DNA from: Chara braunii
Taxonomy: Eukaryota > Streptophyta > Charophyceae > Charales > Characeae
DNA length: 23,555 nt
Direction of reading: 5' to 3'
Assembly (NCBI GenBank): GCA_003427395.1
Contig: BFEA01000155.1
Location: 242,695 to 266,249 of the forward strand
This document shows, piece by piece, positions 1-8,515 of the stretch (positions within the stretch are counted from its first letter, which is position 1; each line of letters opens with the position of its first letter). The notes under the pieces were generated by a model. That model saw only the letters and a list, made by a program, of their open reading frames with translations. It was not told the DNA's origin and did not search any database. Position numbers and translations under genes: made by a program.

Positions 1-477
1 TTAACATCCTGGGCCGCCCACTTTTTTTTTTTTTTTTTTTTTTTTTAAAGAAACATGCCCCTACCAGTGTTAGTGCTGCTGATAAGAGCAGTCACCACTA
101 ACACCTGGGGAGAGGCTCCATCTATTGGTGGGGAGCGTCACCTGCTCGAAAGCGGGCCCAGCGCCCCTTATTACAAAAGAAAGTATTCATGGCTTAACGA
201 AAAAAGAAGAATAGTGGCTTGTGAGGCCTGCCAGCATTGATTGCCCTGCTCCCCAGGGGATTTGACTGAGCAGGCCAAAAATTTTGTATTCCGTTGGCCT
301 TCTTGTATCTCTTCACCCTCGAAAAAAGGCGCCAAGTAGACTGTCAAGGGCTGATACTACTCCGAACACCTGCTCATACCTGCTCATACTCAAGGGATCT
401 TGGCAGCGTCGACTTCCCCCTCTTAAGCAAAAAAATGGAAAAGAGAAAGTAGTGGAGTCCTTCCCAGGGGGCTCCGG
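1..477. other. Left flank, non-coding
   Basis: Sequence outside the element: similarity with the region before the right LTR stops abruptly at 478. It holds a 25-base T run (22-46) and a strong hairpin (64-108). Short open frames on both strands show no recognisable motif, so I see no gene. It could belong to another repeat into which this element inserted. Confidence 0.6.
64..108. other. Bulged perfect hairpin in left flank
   Basis: GTGTTAGTG (67-75) pairs with CACTAACAC (96-104), and directly inside it CTGCT (76-80) pairs with AGCAG (87-91) around the loop GATAAG. Bases 92-95 bulge out on one side. Fourteen base pairs without a mismatch are unlikely by chance; the function is unknown. Confidence 0.6.
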
Positions 478-484
478 TGTCGGT

Positions 485-510
485 GCGAATACCCTTACAA
501 GGGTATCCGC
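485..510. other. Palindrome at LTR left edge
   Basis: ATACCCTT (489-496) and AAGGGTAT (499-506) form a perfect 8-bp inverted repeat separated by two bases, with GCG and CGC extending it beyond one mismatch. The same palindrome follows the start of the right LTR near 19894-19919; only its spacer differs. It may be a protein-binding or integrase-end feature. Confidence 0.6.
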
Positions 511-1249
511 CCTGGGTTTTGCAAGCAACAGAAAAACAGTTTGATTTAAAGTTTAAGTATGCCGTGCTAGGCGCTGCCGCGTCTGTAACTTATGTTGACT
601 AGGTGGTTGACTAGAGAAAAGAGTGCGTGCGCGCGCAAGTTTGAGGCGCTCATGATTTTCCCTTCGTTTGGCTACACTAGCAAACGTGGTGTGGACTCCG
701 GTCGACGTGCTTCATTATAACAATCGTTTGTTTTGATTAAACTGACTAACTATGAGTGTGTTGTTTTCTGGTTCCGCGGGGTACGGTGGGCAGTTCAGTG
801 CGCCGGTGTGGACGTATGCGGAATCCAGATGATGGGACCTGATGGATTCGGATAGGGAAGGGTAGCCGCGGCACGGCAGGTAGGCCAGAGTGCAAGTGTG
901 GGCCGGGAAGTAGCATAGGGTGTTTCCTTGGATCCAAGAGTCGTGCGCTACCTCTTTTTTAGGAGATTCGAGCCCCTTGGTGCCAGGCTTGGGCTTAGCC
1001 CTATAGGTTACAGCATTAGGTTGACACTACGGAGGTTCGGGGATCGAGGCCAGCGGGCGGCGGCGCAGCAGCAGCAGAGCAATATGGAGCGAAACCTGAG
1101 GGGTTGGGTGTCCGGAAGGGTTATCCCCCTCGGTTTTGATAAAGAACACGGTGGTGGGCCTGGCCCACGGGACGAGCACCGGGCCGGTAGCCCCGACGGG
1201 GCCTTGATATCTTATTTTTCTTTAATTATTTTTTGTTTTTCTCTCTCTC

Positions 1250-1258
1250 TATATATAC
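1250..1258 (+). promoter_or_regulatory. Candidate LTR TATA box after CT-rich patch
   Basis: TATATATAC follows a CTCTCTCTCT run, an arrangement common in plant promoters. The right LTR keeps a shorter TATATAT at 20653-20659 although the surroundings have changed. If used, almost all of the 7.7-kb LTR would be transcribed as a 5' leader. Motif-only evidence. Confidence 0.3.
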
Positions 1259-2212
1259 ATTTTATTTATTTCGCCACGTCTGTACTTAGGCGCGACGCTG
1301 TGAGTAGGTACGTCCGTGAGCTGTTGGAATACAGACCTATGGTCGAATTTTGTGGGTAAAGTCGTTGTGGCGAGTTGCCGCGGGCGAGGCCCAGGCACTT
1401 GTCCTTCAGGTTATCCGCTAAAGTAGGGACGACACAGGGAAGGTTAGGAGAAGCCTGTGTACGGAACTGCTAGTTTGAAGTAAGCCGGACCTGTCTGAAC
1501 CCAGGCGGTAGCCGGGCCAGGTTCGCGCGCACCGTGCCGTAGTTTTTTCGGGGTACTGGCTGTATAGCAGGGCGAAAGTGCTCAAGGCTGAACGGCTCGG
1601 CGGGCAGGCGGGCTGCTGCTAATACCCCCGCGGGTTTTGACTTCATGAACTGCTGGCCGGCTGCCGACGATAGCCGGCGCCCGACTGCCAGGTCTGGGGG
1701 AGTACGTAGGTAGTGGCCTAGCAGGCCGGGAAGAAGTTAGTGCGGGAAAAAGGGGATGCACCGGGACCCGATTCGCGCCGAAATCCGTCCGCAGGTGGTG
1801 GCGGCAGGGTGACGAGTATGGCGAGCCGGGAAACTTCCTAGGTCGCTCGATCCTTAATAGGATCGGGCGAGCCCGGAGTTGATGTCGAAAATTTAAAGGT
1901 CGGGCGAACTCATTAGTAAGGTTAGATTGGAGCGAAAGTTAGTATGTTAGGAGGCGGATGGAAGAGGCGGTGCGCCGGAGCGATGGTCGAAGTCGAAGGG
2001 AAGAAGGCGAGTGGAAGGGAAAGTTAGTTACTCGGCCGGTCCTCGGCCGTTTCTGGTGGGAAAAGATACGATTTAGGGGTTCTAGCCCCAGGCGAGCGCA
2101 GTGGTTGTATTAGTTTTAGTACTAGGTCGGTGTAGAGGAAGGTTGGTGAAGAAAGAGTTGCGAGGGATATGGCGGGAGGAGCGATAGTGAAGGGAAGAGA
2201 AATCGGACTCCC

Positions 2213-2236
2213 ACCCGATCTGTGACGAGATCGGGT
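2213..2236. other. Perfect 9-bp hairpin conserved in both LTRs
   Basis: ACCCGATCT (2213-2221) pairs with AGATCGGGT (2228-2236) around the loop GTGACG. The right LTR has the same hairpin at 21620-21643. A second perfect inverted repeat (CGATCCT and AGGATCG around TAAT) lies near 1848-1865 and is also kept in the right copy. Confidence 0.6.
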
Positions 2237-3689
2237 CAACCGAGTGTCGAGGTGGGGGTTTTCATACAGGGCGACCTCGATTCTAATGTTAGTTTTGCCG
2301 ATAGGTTAGTAGTTTTAGGAGGTTAGTAAGGAAAGTCATGCGCGGGGAGATGGCGGGGACGAAGGAGAGGAGACCATGAATATAGATTTCGCCTGCTTCT
2401 TAGTAAAAACGGGCGACCGGAGGCAGGTTTTGGAGGTTCCGCGGTGCTGCGAGGCGAATCGTAGTGTCATGTTAACGTAAAAACGAAACGGTTCGGACGA
2501 TTTGGGTGGTGGGAGTTGCGCCCAAGGGAGGGCTTGTAGTTGGGATGCATCTTTCCACGAATAGGGACAAAATTCATTGTCATGTTCGTAGGTCTTATTG
2601 GGGATCACGACACTGCTTGGGTTCATCGTGGCGACCCCAAACCTCACCTTGGGTGTCCCCTGTGAGGTTGCTCGTCACCACCGTGGTATTCAGTGGAAGG
2701 GTCGCAGTTTTGTTGGTCGTCTTCGCCATGATCGTGGTCGTGTTCCTCGTCCCGCTCACCATAGTGAGCTCCTACGCTGCAAGAACGTGGTGTTCGCCGT
2801 CGATTTTGGTGCTCGGTCTGGCCCTCCGAGGAGCAGCCTCGGCTGCCGTGATGCACACCTTTGCTAACGTTTACGTTGTAGTCGATGAGGGCGGTCCGGT
2901 GCGCTTGTACACCAAGGCCGCGACTGCGTGGATGTAAGAGAGGGAGAGAGGCACGGCCTGTTCGCACCCTGGTGTCGGAACCAACTTTGGAAACATAGTG
3001 ACGTGAGCTAAGCTACAGGCATAGGGGTACATCGGTTATAGAGGAGCGACCCATGCCATTGATTGGAGGAACAACCAGAGTAAGCCTGGGAGCTTGTGAA
3101 GCTTATCTGTTGACTGACGCAACACTCGCCTGGTCCGACAGGAGCCGCAGCAGGAGAATCATGAAAGTACAAACCTGTTTTTTTTTATGTGTGCTAATTA
3201 TTTTGCTGACTACGGAAAGGGAAGACGGCATCGGGCTACAGCAGGTAGAGGAAGGAAGGGAATGTGTGTTAGATCAGCTCGTGAGCTCGTTGCTGCTTGT
3301 GAAGCAGCCAGTTATCAGACCTTTGGTTACTTAGTAGTGTTGCTGGAACGAATGTGCTAACTGGTCGAATAGATGGTGTGTGGGCTGTTGTGGCCAGAGG
3401 TTGCCATTGTTACTGGTAGTCACCGCCGGGGTAAGCTGCCGCTGGCCGCACATATTGAGACTGTGCCAGCGAACTGTGCGTGAGGACTGCTGGTGGCTAC
3501 AGACTAGGCACGGATTATTATTACAGCTGTCTGAGGTATCCGCTGGGTGTTGGTGTTGTGTTTGGTGGCTGAGCAAAGGACGGCTGCCACTGTTTCTAAC
3601 TATGCCAGCAGCTATTGTCGTCAGTCAGGCACAAGTTACAGCTGCGCACTGTGTAGGTGCTGCAGCCGGCGGCCGCTGACTGTTACTAG

Positions 3690-4803
3690 TGACCACCACT
3701 GAGTACTACTGTTGCGTCTAAAAGATTGTTACGGATCGAGGTGCGATTGCTGTAGGCTGAGGACATGCTACCACTACAAGCTGCTGTTAACGGTATGTAC
3801 ACATGCTTCGGACTGGCACGAATATGCTGCTGTGTACGGCGCACGGTTGCTGCTGCGTACAGGCTGACTGTTGCAGTCTGCTGCGTATGGTGGTTGGTTG
3901 TTGCAAGCGGCCGCTGCTGTTTCTGACTATGCACAGCTGCGGTTTCTGTTGACTATAACTACTGTTTGGCTGCTACTGTTGCTGCTGGTCGCCGCTGTAT
4001 GCTGCTGCCTCGTCTAAAAGAGTGTTGCAAGGTATGGTGCGGCCGTGATTGGGATGAAAAGAGGTGCTGAGGCTTGGGGAGGTGGTTAGTTTATACGAGG
4101 GGGTTGTTGCTGCGATTCTGAGAGGTCGTCAGAAGGTCAACGATTGGCGGTTTGACTCATAGTATTTTTTTGCGTGACCAAGTTGGCACAGTTGGCTGCC
4201 ATTGCGGGACCCTCAGGAGCATCAAGATTACGAGGCCCTCTTTAGCGAGTCTGAGTACACCTCTCTTGGATCTGAGAGTCTCAAAACTTTCTACTTCTAC
4301 CCTTCTTATTCTAAGTCTAGTCTTGTTCTGAGGGGAAGGCGGCAGGCGGGATTGCAACCCGTAGGACCGCAACAAGACTTTGTGGGGAGCCATCCCACCG
4401 ATTGCGGGAACTCTGCCGGAGCCTAGGCGAGGCTCTGGAGGCAGGGAATTGACAGATACCCGTTGCGTTTTCCTTCTCTACACCTGAGATATAACCCCTA
4501 TTTGTACTACCTGATGCATCTCTGACTGAATATATGGTGTGCAGCCCTATCTTATTTTTGGTTTGACTTCAGGAGATTGAACCAGACTAAGTAAAGAAAT
4601 GTTTGTGAGGTCTCAGTTTCAGTTTTGTTGTTTGTATGAACTCAGACTGTTAAAAGAAACTGCATCTGGGGGAAAGGTAGGATGGGGGTTTGTTTTGCTT
4701 GATGGTTGACCGGGTCATTAAGGCTGAGAAGTACCCATAAGTTTGGGGAACCCTATCGCTTTGTTTTATTTTGGTTTTGCATGGAGAAGTCAGACCCTTC
4801 TAT
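3690..4803. other. Segment present only in the 5' LTR
   Basis: The copies align up to TACTAG (3684-3689; 23011-23016) and resume at AAGTTTAG (4804; 23018). About 1,114 bases are therefore missing from the right LTR, with one extra C at the junction. No target duplication flanks the segment, so deletion in the right copy is likelier than insertion in the left. The right breakpoint falls on the loop of the first strong TAAGTT hairpin. The segment has no recognisable gene; it begins GCTG-rich and includes two diverged copies of a CGTCTAAAAGA motif. Confidence 0.8.
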
Positions 4804-5658
4804 AAGTTTAGGGGGTCTGATTACTCTGGAGGCTGGGATGTCCCCATAAGTTTGGGGAGACCCAGTGCTATGGTTTGCATGGAGGGTCAGGCTGTTCTGT
4901 AAGTTCAGGTGGCCTGATAACTCTGACCTGTGAGGGGTTTGATTGTGCTTGATTTTCAAGGACTCAGGGCGCTCAATAAGTTTTGGTGCCTTGGGTTGCT
5001 TTGTTTTCGTTGGGATTTTACTTGTTTCTTTGGTTTCTAAACGAGGAGACGGAGTTGTTCTGTAAGTTCAGGTGGCTCAGTCTCTTCCTGCTTTTTATTC
5101 TGAAGAATTAATCTTGGCAAAGAGGCAGACCCTTCTGTAAGTTCAGGGGGTCTGACTCGATGCCACACACATAATGGCTCAGATAGAAACGAATCTACCA
5201 GAGAGTTAAGACCCTTCTGTAAGTTCAGGGGGTCTGGTTCAAAGCCTCGCACATGCTGGAACCCAATGATTATAAGTTGGCTATAATTTATTACTACTCT
5301 ATCTAAGAACGAGCTAATCAGACTGTTCTATAAGTTTAGGTGATCTGACTATAGCCATATCACAACTTGAAGAAAGTACAACTAAGAATAGAATTGATGG
5401 TAAACTGGGGCAGGCTGAACTTAAGCTAGTTCAGTCATATGCAGCCTTAGAAGACAAAGGTAAAAATAAGTATATATAACTTGGATACTTTAAAACAGTC
5501 TAGGGCGACTAGAGTGGTCTAGTCGTGTGCCCAAAGAAGAGGAAAGTAGTTGTGCCCTCTGTTTGTGTATATTTGGCCAAGTCAGAACGCTCTATAAGTT
5601 TAGGTATTCTGACTCTAGGCCTGGCTAAGTTGAGCTGTTCTGTAAGTTCAGGCGGCCT
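4731..5658 (+). repeat. Array of eleven TAAGTT-loop hairpins in 5' LTR
   Basis: The loop TAAGTT recurs at 4738, 4803, 4847, 4900, 4977, 5063, 5138, 5220, 5331, 5595 and 5643. It is closed by complementary but different inner stems: CTG/CAG, CTA/TAG, CCCCA/TGGGG, CAA/TTG. Most also have an outer stem, for example TCAGACCC/GGGTCTGA (4790-4797, 4813-4820), TCAGGC/GCCTGA (4887-4892, 4912-4917), GAGAC/GTCTC (5046-5050, 5080-5084) and GTCAGAA/TTCTGAC (5581-5587, 5607-5613). The loop is constant while stems change with pairing kept, which suggests selection on structure in RNA or single-stranded DNA. The first and last members are weaker. The spacing is irregular, so this is not a simple tandem repeat. 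Confidence 0.85.
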
Positions 5659-5952
5659 GACCTATACCTTATGTAAGCCCGGTATAAAGGGTTAAATCAT
5701 TAAAAGATCATGAACTATTGTTTGTTCAAGTTGATTTTGGGATGGTGAGAGTACTTACCCTTGTGGTTTGACCTGCATGTGACTGAGTGAGGCTACTACT
5801 TAGTCCGAGTTTCAGTTTGATAGGTAGTTGCTTTAGTCGCTCGCCACGTGCTAGAGTCATAGGAGTTAGTTTCAATTCCTGCATTTTCTGAGCTAAGTTT
5901 TTTTTTACTAATGTCAATTCTCGCATTTTCTGGGATCTTTTCTTATACTTGG

Positions 5953-6520
5953 CTTTGTATAAATCTTGGCAGACCACTTTCTCTACGGGAAGCGCTGCCA
6001 AAATTTCTACAAATCCAAAGAGTTAGTCAAATTTTTCCTTGTCCAAACTTGACTTGTCTTTCTGACTTAGTAAAAATATGGGAAGCCTCCCTTTCTAAAG
6101 GGAGTGCTGCCCAAATTTTTGCTGATCCAGGAAGTTACTCAAAAGTTTGGCTTATCAAAGCTTGACTTGTCTTTTCATTATATCTGGCTTAGTAAAAATC
6201 TGGAAAGCCTCATTTTCTAAAGGGAGTGCTGCCCAAATTTTTACTAATTCGGGGAGTTAGTCAAATTTTTGACTTCTCAAAGTTCAACTTGTCTAGATTT
6301 CATATATGGTTTAGTAAAATTCTGGGAAGTCTCATTTTCTAAAGAGAGTGCTGCCCAAAATTTTGCTAATTCAGGGAGTTAGACAAAATTGGACTTTGGA
6401 GAGTCAAGGGTTATTTCTGATTTCATATTTGGGCTTATATAAATTATGAGAGGACACTTTTCTTACGGAAAGCGCTGCCTAAATTTCCCTGTTTTTAGAG
6501 GAGTTAGATTACTTTCGACA
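5953..6520 (+). repeat. Tandem array of a ~122-bp unit, five copies
   Basis: Units start near 5953, 6066, 6188, 6310 and 6434. The middle ones share CTTAGTAAAAATCTGG, then TTTCTAAAGGGAGTGCTGCC, CAAATTTTT and GGGAGTTAGTCAAA. The outer units are more diverged, and the last is cut short by TCGACAGG at 6515. Shorter related pieces containing GCATTTTCTG occur just upstream (about 5868-5935). Such subrepeats often act as transcriptional modules in LTRs; here the role is unknown. The right copy of this part is outside the window. Confidence 0.85.
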
Positions 6521-6528
6521 GGTGGCGC
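6515..6528 (+). other. Internal copy of the LTR end plus PBS start
   Basis: TCGACAGGTGGCGC here is identical to 8191-8204, where it spans the inferred LTR end (CGACA), the two-base spacer and the first six bases of the PBS. The match stops at the next base. It follows directly on the last unit of the tandem array. It may mark a former LTR end or a duplicated one. Confidence 0.6.
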
Positions 6529-6661
6529 TAGAGAGTATTATAAGGAGGTGTGCTATGAAGGTTTATCCCCCATATGCTGATGATTTAGCCTGGGCCTTTG
6601 ACCTATCTTGTGTTACAGGTCCTTAGGGTTGTCTGATTCAAGGTCAGGACTAGATTCAGCT

Positions 6662-6701
6662 TGATCCCTTGAGGATCATTATCTGTTATCACTGATAACA
6701 G
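6662..6701. other. Two adjacent perfect hairpins
   Basis: TGATCC (6662-6667) pairs with GGATCA (6673-6678). Five bases on, CTGTTATCA (6683-6691) and TGATAACAG (6693-6701) form a perfect 9-bp inverted repeat around one base. No coding function; possibly protein-binding or structural sites. Confidence 0.6.
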
Positions 6702-7093
6702 GTCGGTTGCCGATTGGTCGGTTTACAACTCAATTCCAACTCACCCTCCACACTCAACCTAAAAGGCTTTAGCCCTGGTGACTTCCTTTGTTTCATTATG
6801 GTTTCACCGAGACTTTTATTGAATGGCCATTTAACAAAGGTACTGAGTTTTTATTTAAGGTTGGTTGGACAGGAGGTTGGGACTTGCATGGCTAAAGCGA
6901 GGGGTATGAGTGTTGAAAATGGTTGGGGTTGACTCCGTGTAGTGCGTGGGTTGTCGATTGACTCGTGAATGTGATTTGCAGGTATGTGCTATGAGTCAGA
7001 TTCTGGATTTGGTTGCCTGCGATCACAAATATACGTATGACTGTGAGGGACCCCGATGAGACTGTGAGAAGTAATCGTCATGTACTTCCCCCT

Positions 7094-7110
7094 TATATAC
7101 ATATATATAT
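7094..7110 (+). promoter_or_regulatory. Second candidate TATA region in LTR
   Basis: TATATACATATATATAT is the most TATA-like sequence in the last 2 kb of the LTR. If transcription began here, the hairpin and tandem arrays would lie in U3 (DNA upstream of the start) rather than in the leader RNA. Composition is the only evidence. Confidence 0.25.
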
Positions 7111-7708
7111 GGGTGTACGTAGAGTGAATGTCTGTCTAGGTTAAGGGGTTCCGTACAAAAAGGGATACTCAGAAGGTAAGACTGAGAGGCCCAGGGGGGA
7201 CTCCTCCGTCTATTTTGCCTTGTTTCTTGATATTTTTTCTTAGTCGGACGTTGGTCCTGGGTCGGGATTCGAGGTCCTTGTCCAGGACATCCCAAACCCT
7301 AGGCTCTTCAGAGGAGGGATTTTTCCCTCTTGCGGAGCCTATTTGCCTTGCTTACCGAGACGCTCAGACCTAAGGCCGGAGGTCTCACGGCGACCGCATG
7401 GCTATTCCTTCAGCCGTGCAATGTCGTGAAGGATTAGACCCTCACGAAACTTCGAATCTGACACTTGAGTGTCATAGGCGGTACTCGGATCCACGAGGGA
7501 CCGCTTGATTATGGGCACTACATAGTACGCCATCATTGCGACTGCTTGCGTACGCCTGCATTGCGAGTCGATATGAGTAGGCCCTGCGCCCGCGCGGTTT
7601 TATACTAAGTCTCGCGCATGACACTTATTTGTTTTCCGCACCGGAAAGTTATGGGTTGGCTACCGAGGGGCTAGGAGCGTTGTCGCGTTGTTTGTGTTGT
7701 GTTGTTTC

Positions 7709-7724
7709 GTGTGTGTGTGTGTGT
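7709..7724. repeat. GT microsatellite
   Basis: Eight GT units in a T/G-rich stretch of the LTR; no function inferred. Confidence 0.8.
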
Positions 7725-8198
7725 TTTATTTTTTGTGTTCGTAAAGTGGTGTGCGCGTGGTGTGTGGGATACGTCCTAGTCGACCGACGATAGGCCGCGC
7801 TTGGGACTTCAACCCCCCAAGATGGCGGTTCGCGTGCGGGTCCGATAGAGGCGTATTACCGCGCGTACCCCCTATGCTACAGCGAACGAGAAACGCCCTC
7901 GGCTGGTCCACCTCTGCGATTGCAGCTGATTAACTTTCGTACTGTGGACTGGTAGCTCGGCGAGGATACGCCCACCGAAGGGAGGTGACAGCTCCCGTAA
8001 CGCGGAGGTAAGTCGTGCCTCGCGTAGGCTCTATCCTGTCGTAGGGGTTCGCGAAAGGTATTGCTGGCGTACTCGGCCGGAGCGGCTTGCGGAAGCTCCA
8101 TGTATATTCACGACGAAGGATATAAACCAACTCCTGCGTGACGCGACCGGGAGGGTCCCGCTGCCCTGGTGCGGTGCCGGACCGATGCACTCGACAGG

Positions 8199-8217
8199 TG
8201 GCGCCGTTGTCGGGGAT
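8199..8217 (+). other. Primer-binding site, tRNA-Asp type
   Basis: TGGCGCCGTTGTCGGGGAT is complementary to the 3' end of plant tRNA-Asp(GTC) including CCA, with one T where the perfect complement has C (a G-U pair in the RNA duplex). It starts two bases after the CGACA LTR end, the normal position for minus-strand priming. The tRNA sequence is from memory. Confidence 0.85.
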
Positions 8218-8515
8218 AACGGAAAGCCTACCGTTGTCCCTGNTGGAACGACATCCGGGTATGAGAAGTGGAAAAAAAAAAAAAAAAAAAAAAGACGAGA
8301 AGGTAAGAAAAAGTAATGAGTGAGTAAGTATAGGTGAGGAAGTTTACCTACCTAAGTTATGAGAAGTATGAAGGACGATCGTGTTAGTATTGGGTAAAGT
8401 ATGCAGTAAGAGTTAGGTAGAGCGGAAGGAATAGACCGGTCAAGGTTTAATGCTGAATAAAGGGGTGTGCTTGTTTTTCTCTTATCGGGGAGCTTGAGGA
8501 GGAGAGTCTGTCAAG
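8218..8515 (+). other. Untranslated leader with splice donor
   Basis: This leads from the PBS to the gag ATG. It contains an undetermined base (N at 8243), a 22-base A run (8272-8293) and GAGAAG|GTAAGA, a near-ideal 5' splice site cutting after 8302. A T/C-rich tract with AG near 8492 could be the acceptor for a leader intron ahead of gag. AATAAA at about 8456 is probably incidental. The A run and the N suggest that base counts here are uncertain. Confidence 0.5.

Larger units (their letters stand above)
478..8196 (+). repeat. 5' long terminal repeat (about 7.7 kb, 3' edge inferred)
   Basis: The left edge is exact: similarity with the right copy begins at TGTCGGTGCG (478 and 19887), and the preceding bases differ. 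The shared part is visible as far as about 5341, where the right copy meets the window edge. The 3' edge is inferred from CGACA (8192-8196), an inverted match to the TGTCG start, followed by two bases and the PBS. By eye the two copies are about 95% identical, with mainly transition differences and one 1.1-kb gap. The LTR has no convincing gene: open frames at 928-1359 and 2506-2937 are interrupted in the other copy. Its parts are GC-rich hairpin-bearing DNA (478-3000), a GCTG-rich low-complexity stretch (about 3290-4020), the TAAGTT hairpin array, the ~122-bp tandem array, and 6540-8196, where little stands out beyond two hairpins, an AT-rich patch and a GT run. Confidence 0.85.

Noticed and set aside
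928-1359. 143-codon open frame in the 5' LTR
   Set aside because: It starts at TTG, has no known motif, and the right LTR has a TGA after about 58 codons in the same frame; differences do not look coding.
2506-2937. Hydrophobic 143-codon frame that looks membrane-like
   Set aside because: The valine- and leucine-rich run comes from GTC/GTG-rich DNA. The right copy (21783-22112) has a different start and an early stop.
4731-5658. CRISPR-like array
   Set aside because: The repeats are short dyads with variable arms and irregular spacing, there are no equal-length spacers or cas genes, and the context is a eukaryotic retrotransposon.
6577-6583. CTGATGA as a possible hammerhead ribozyme core
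   Set aside because: No GAAA core after a stem II and no matching flanking stems.
8272-8293. A run as a retroposed poly(A) tail
   Set aside because: It lies in the element leader just after the PBS with no target duplication or upstream retroposed gene; it is probably an expanded homopolymer.
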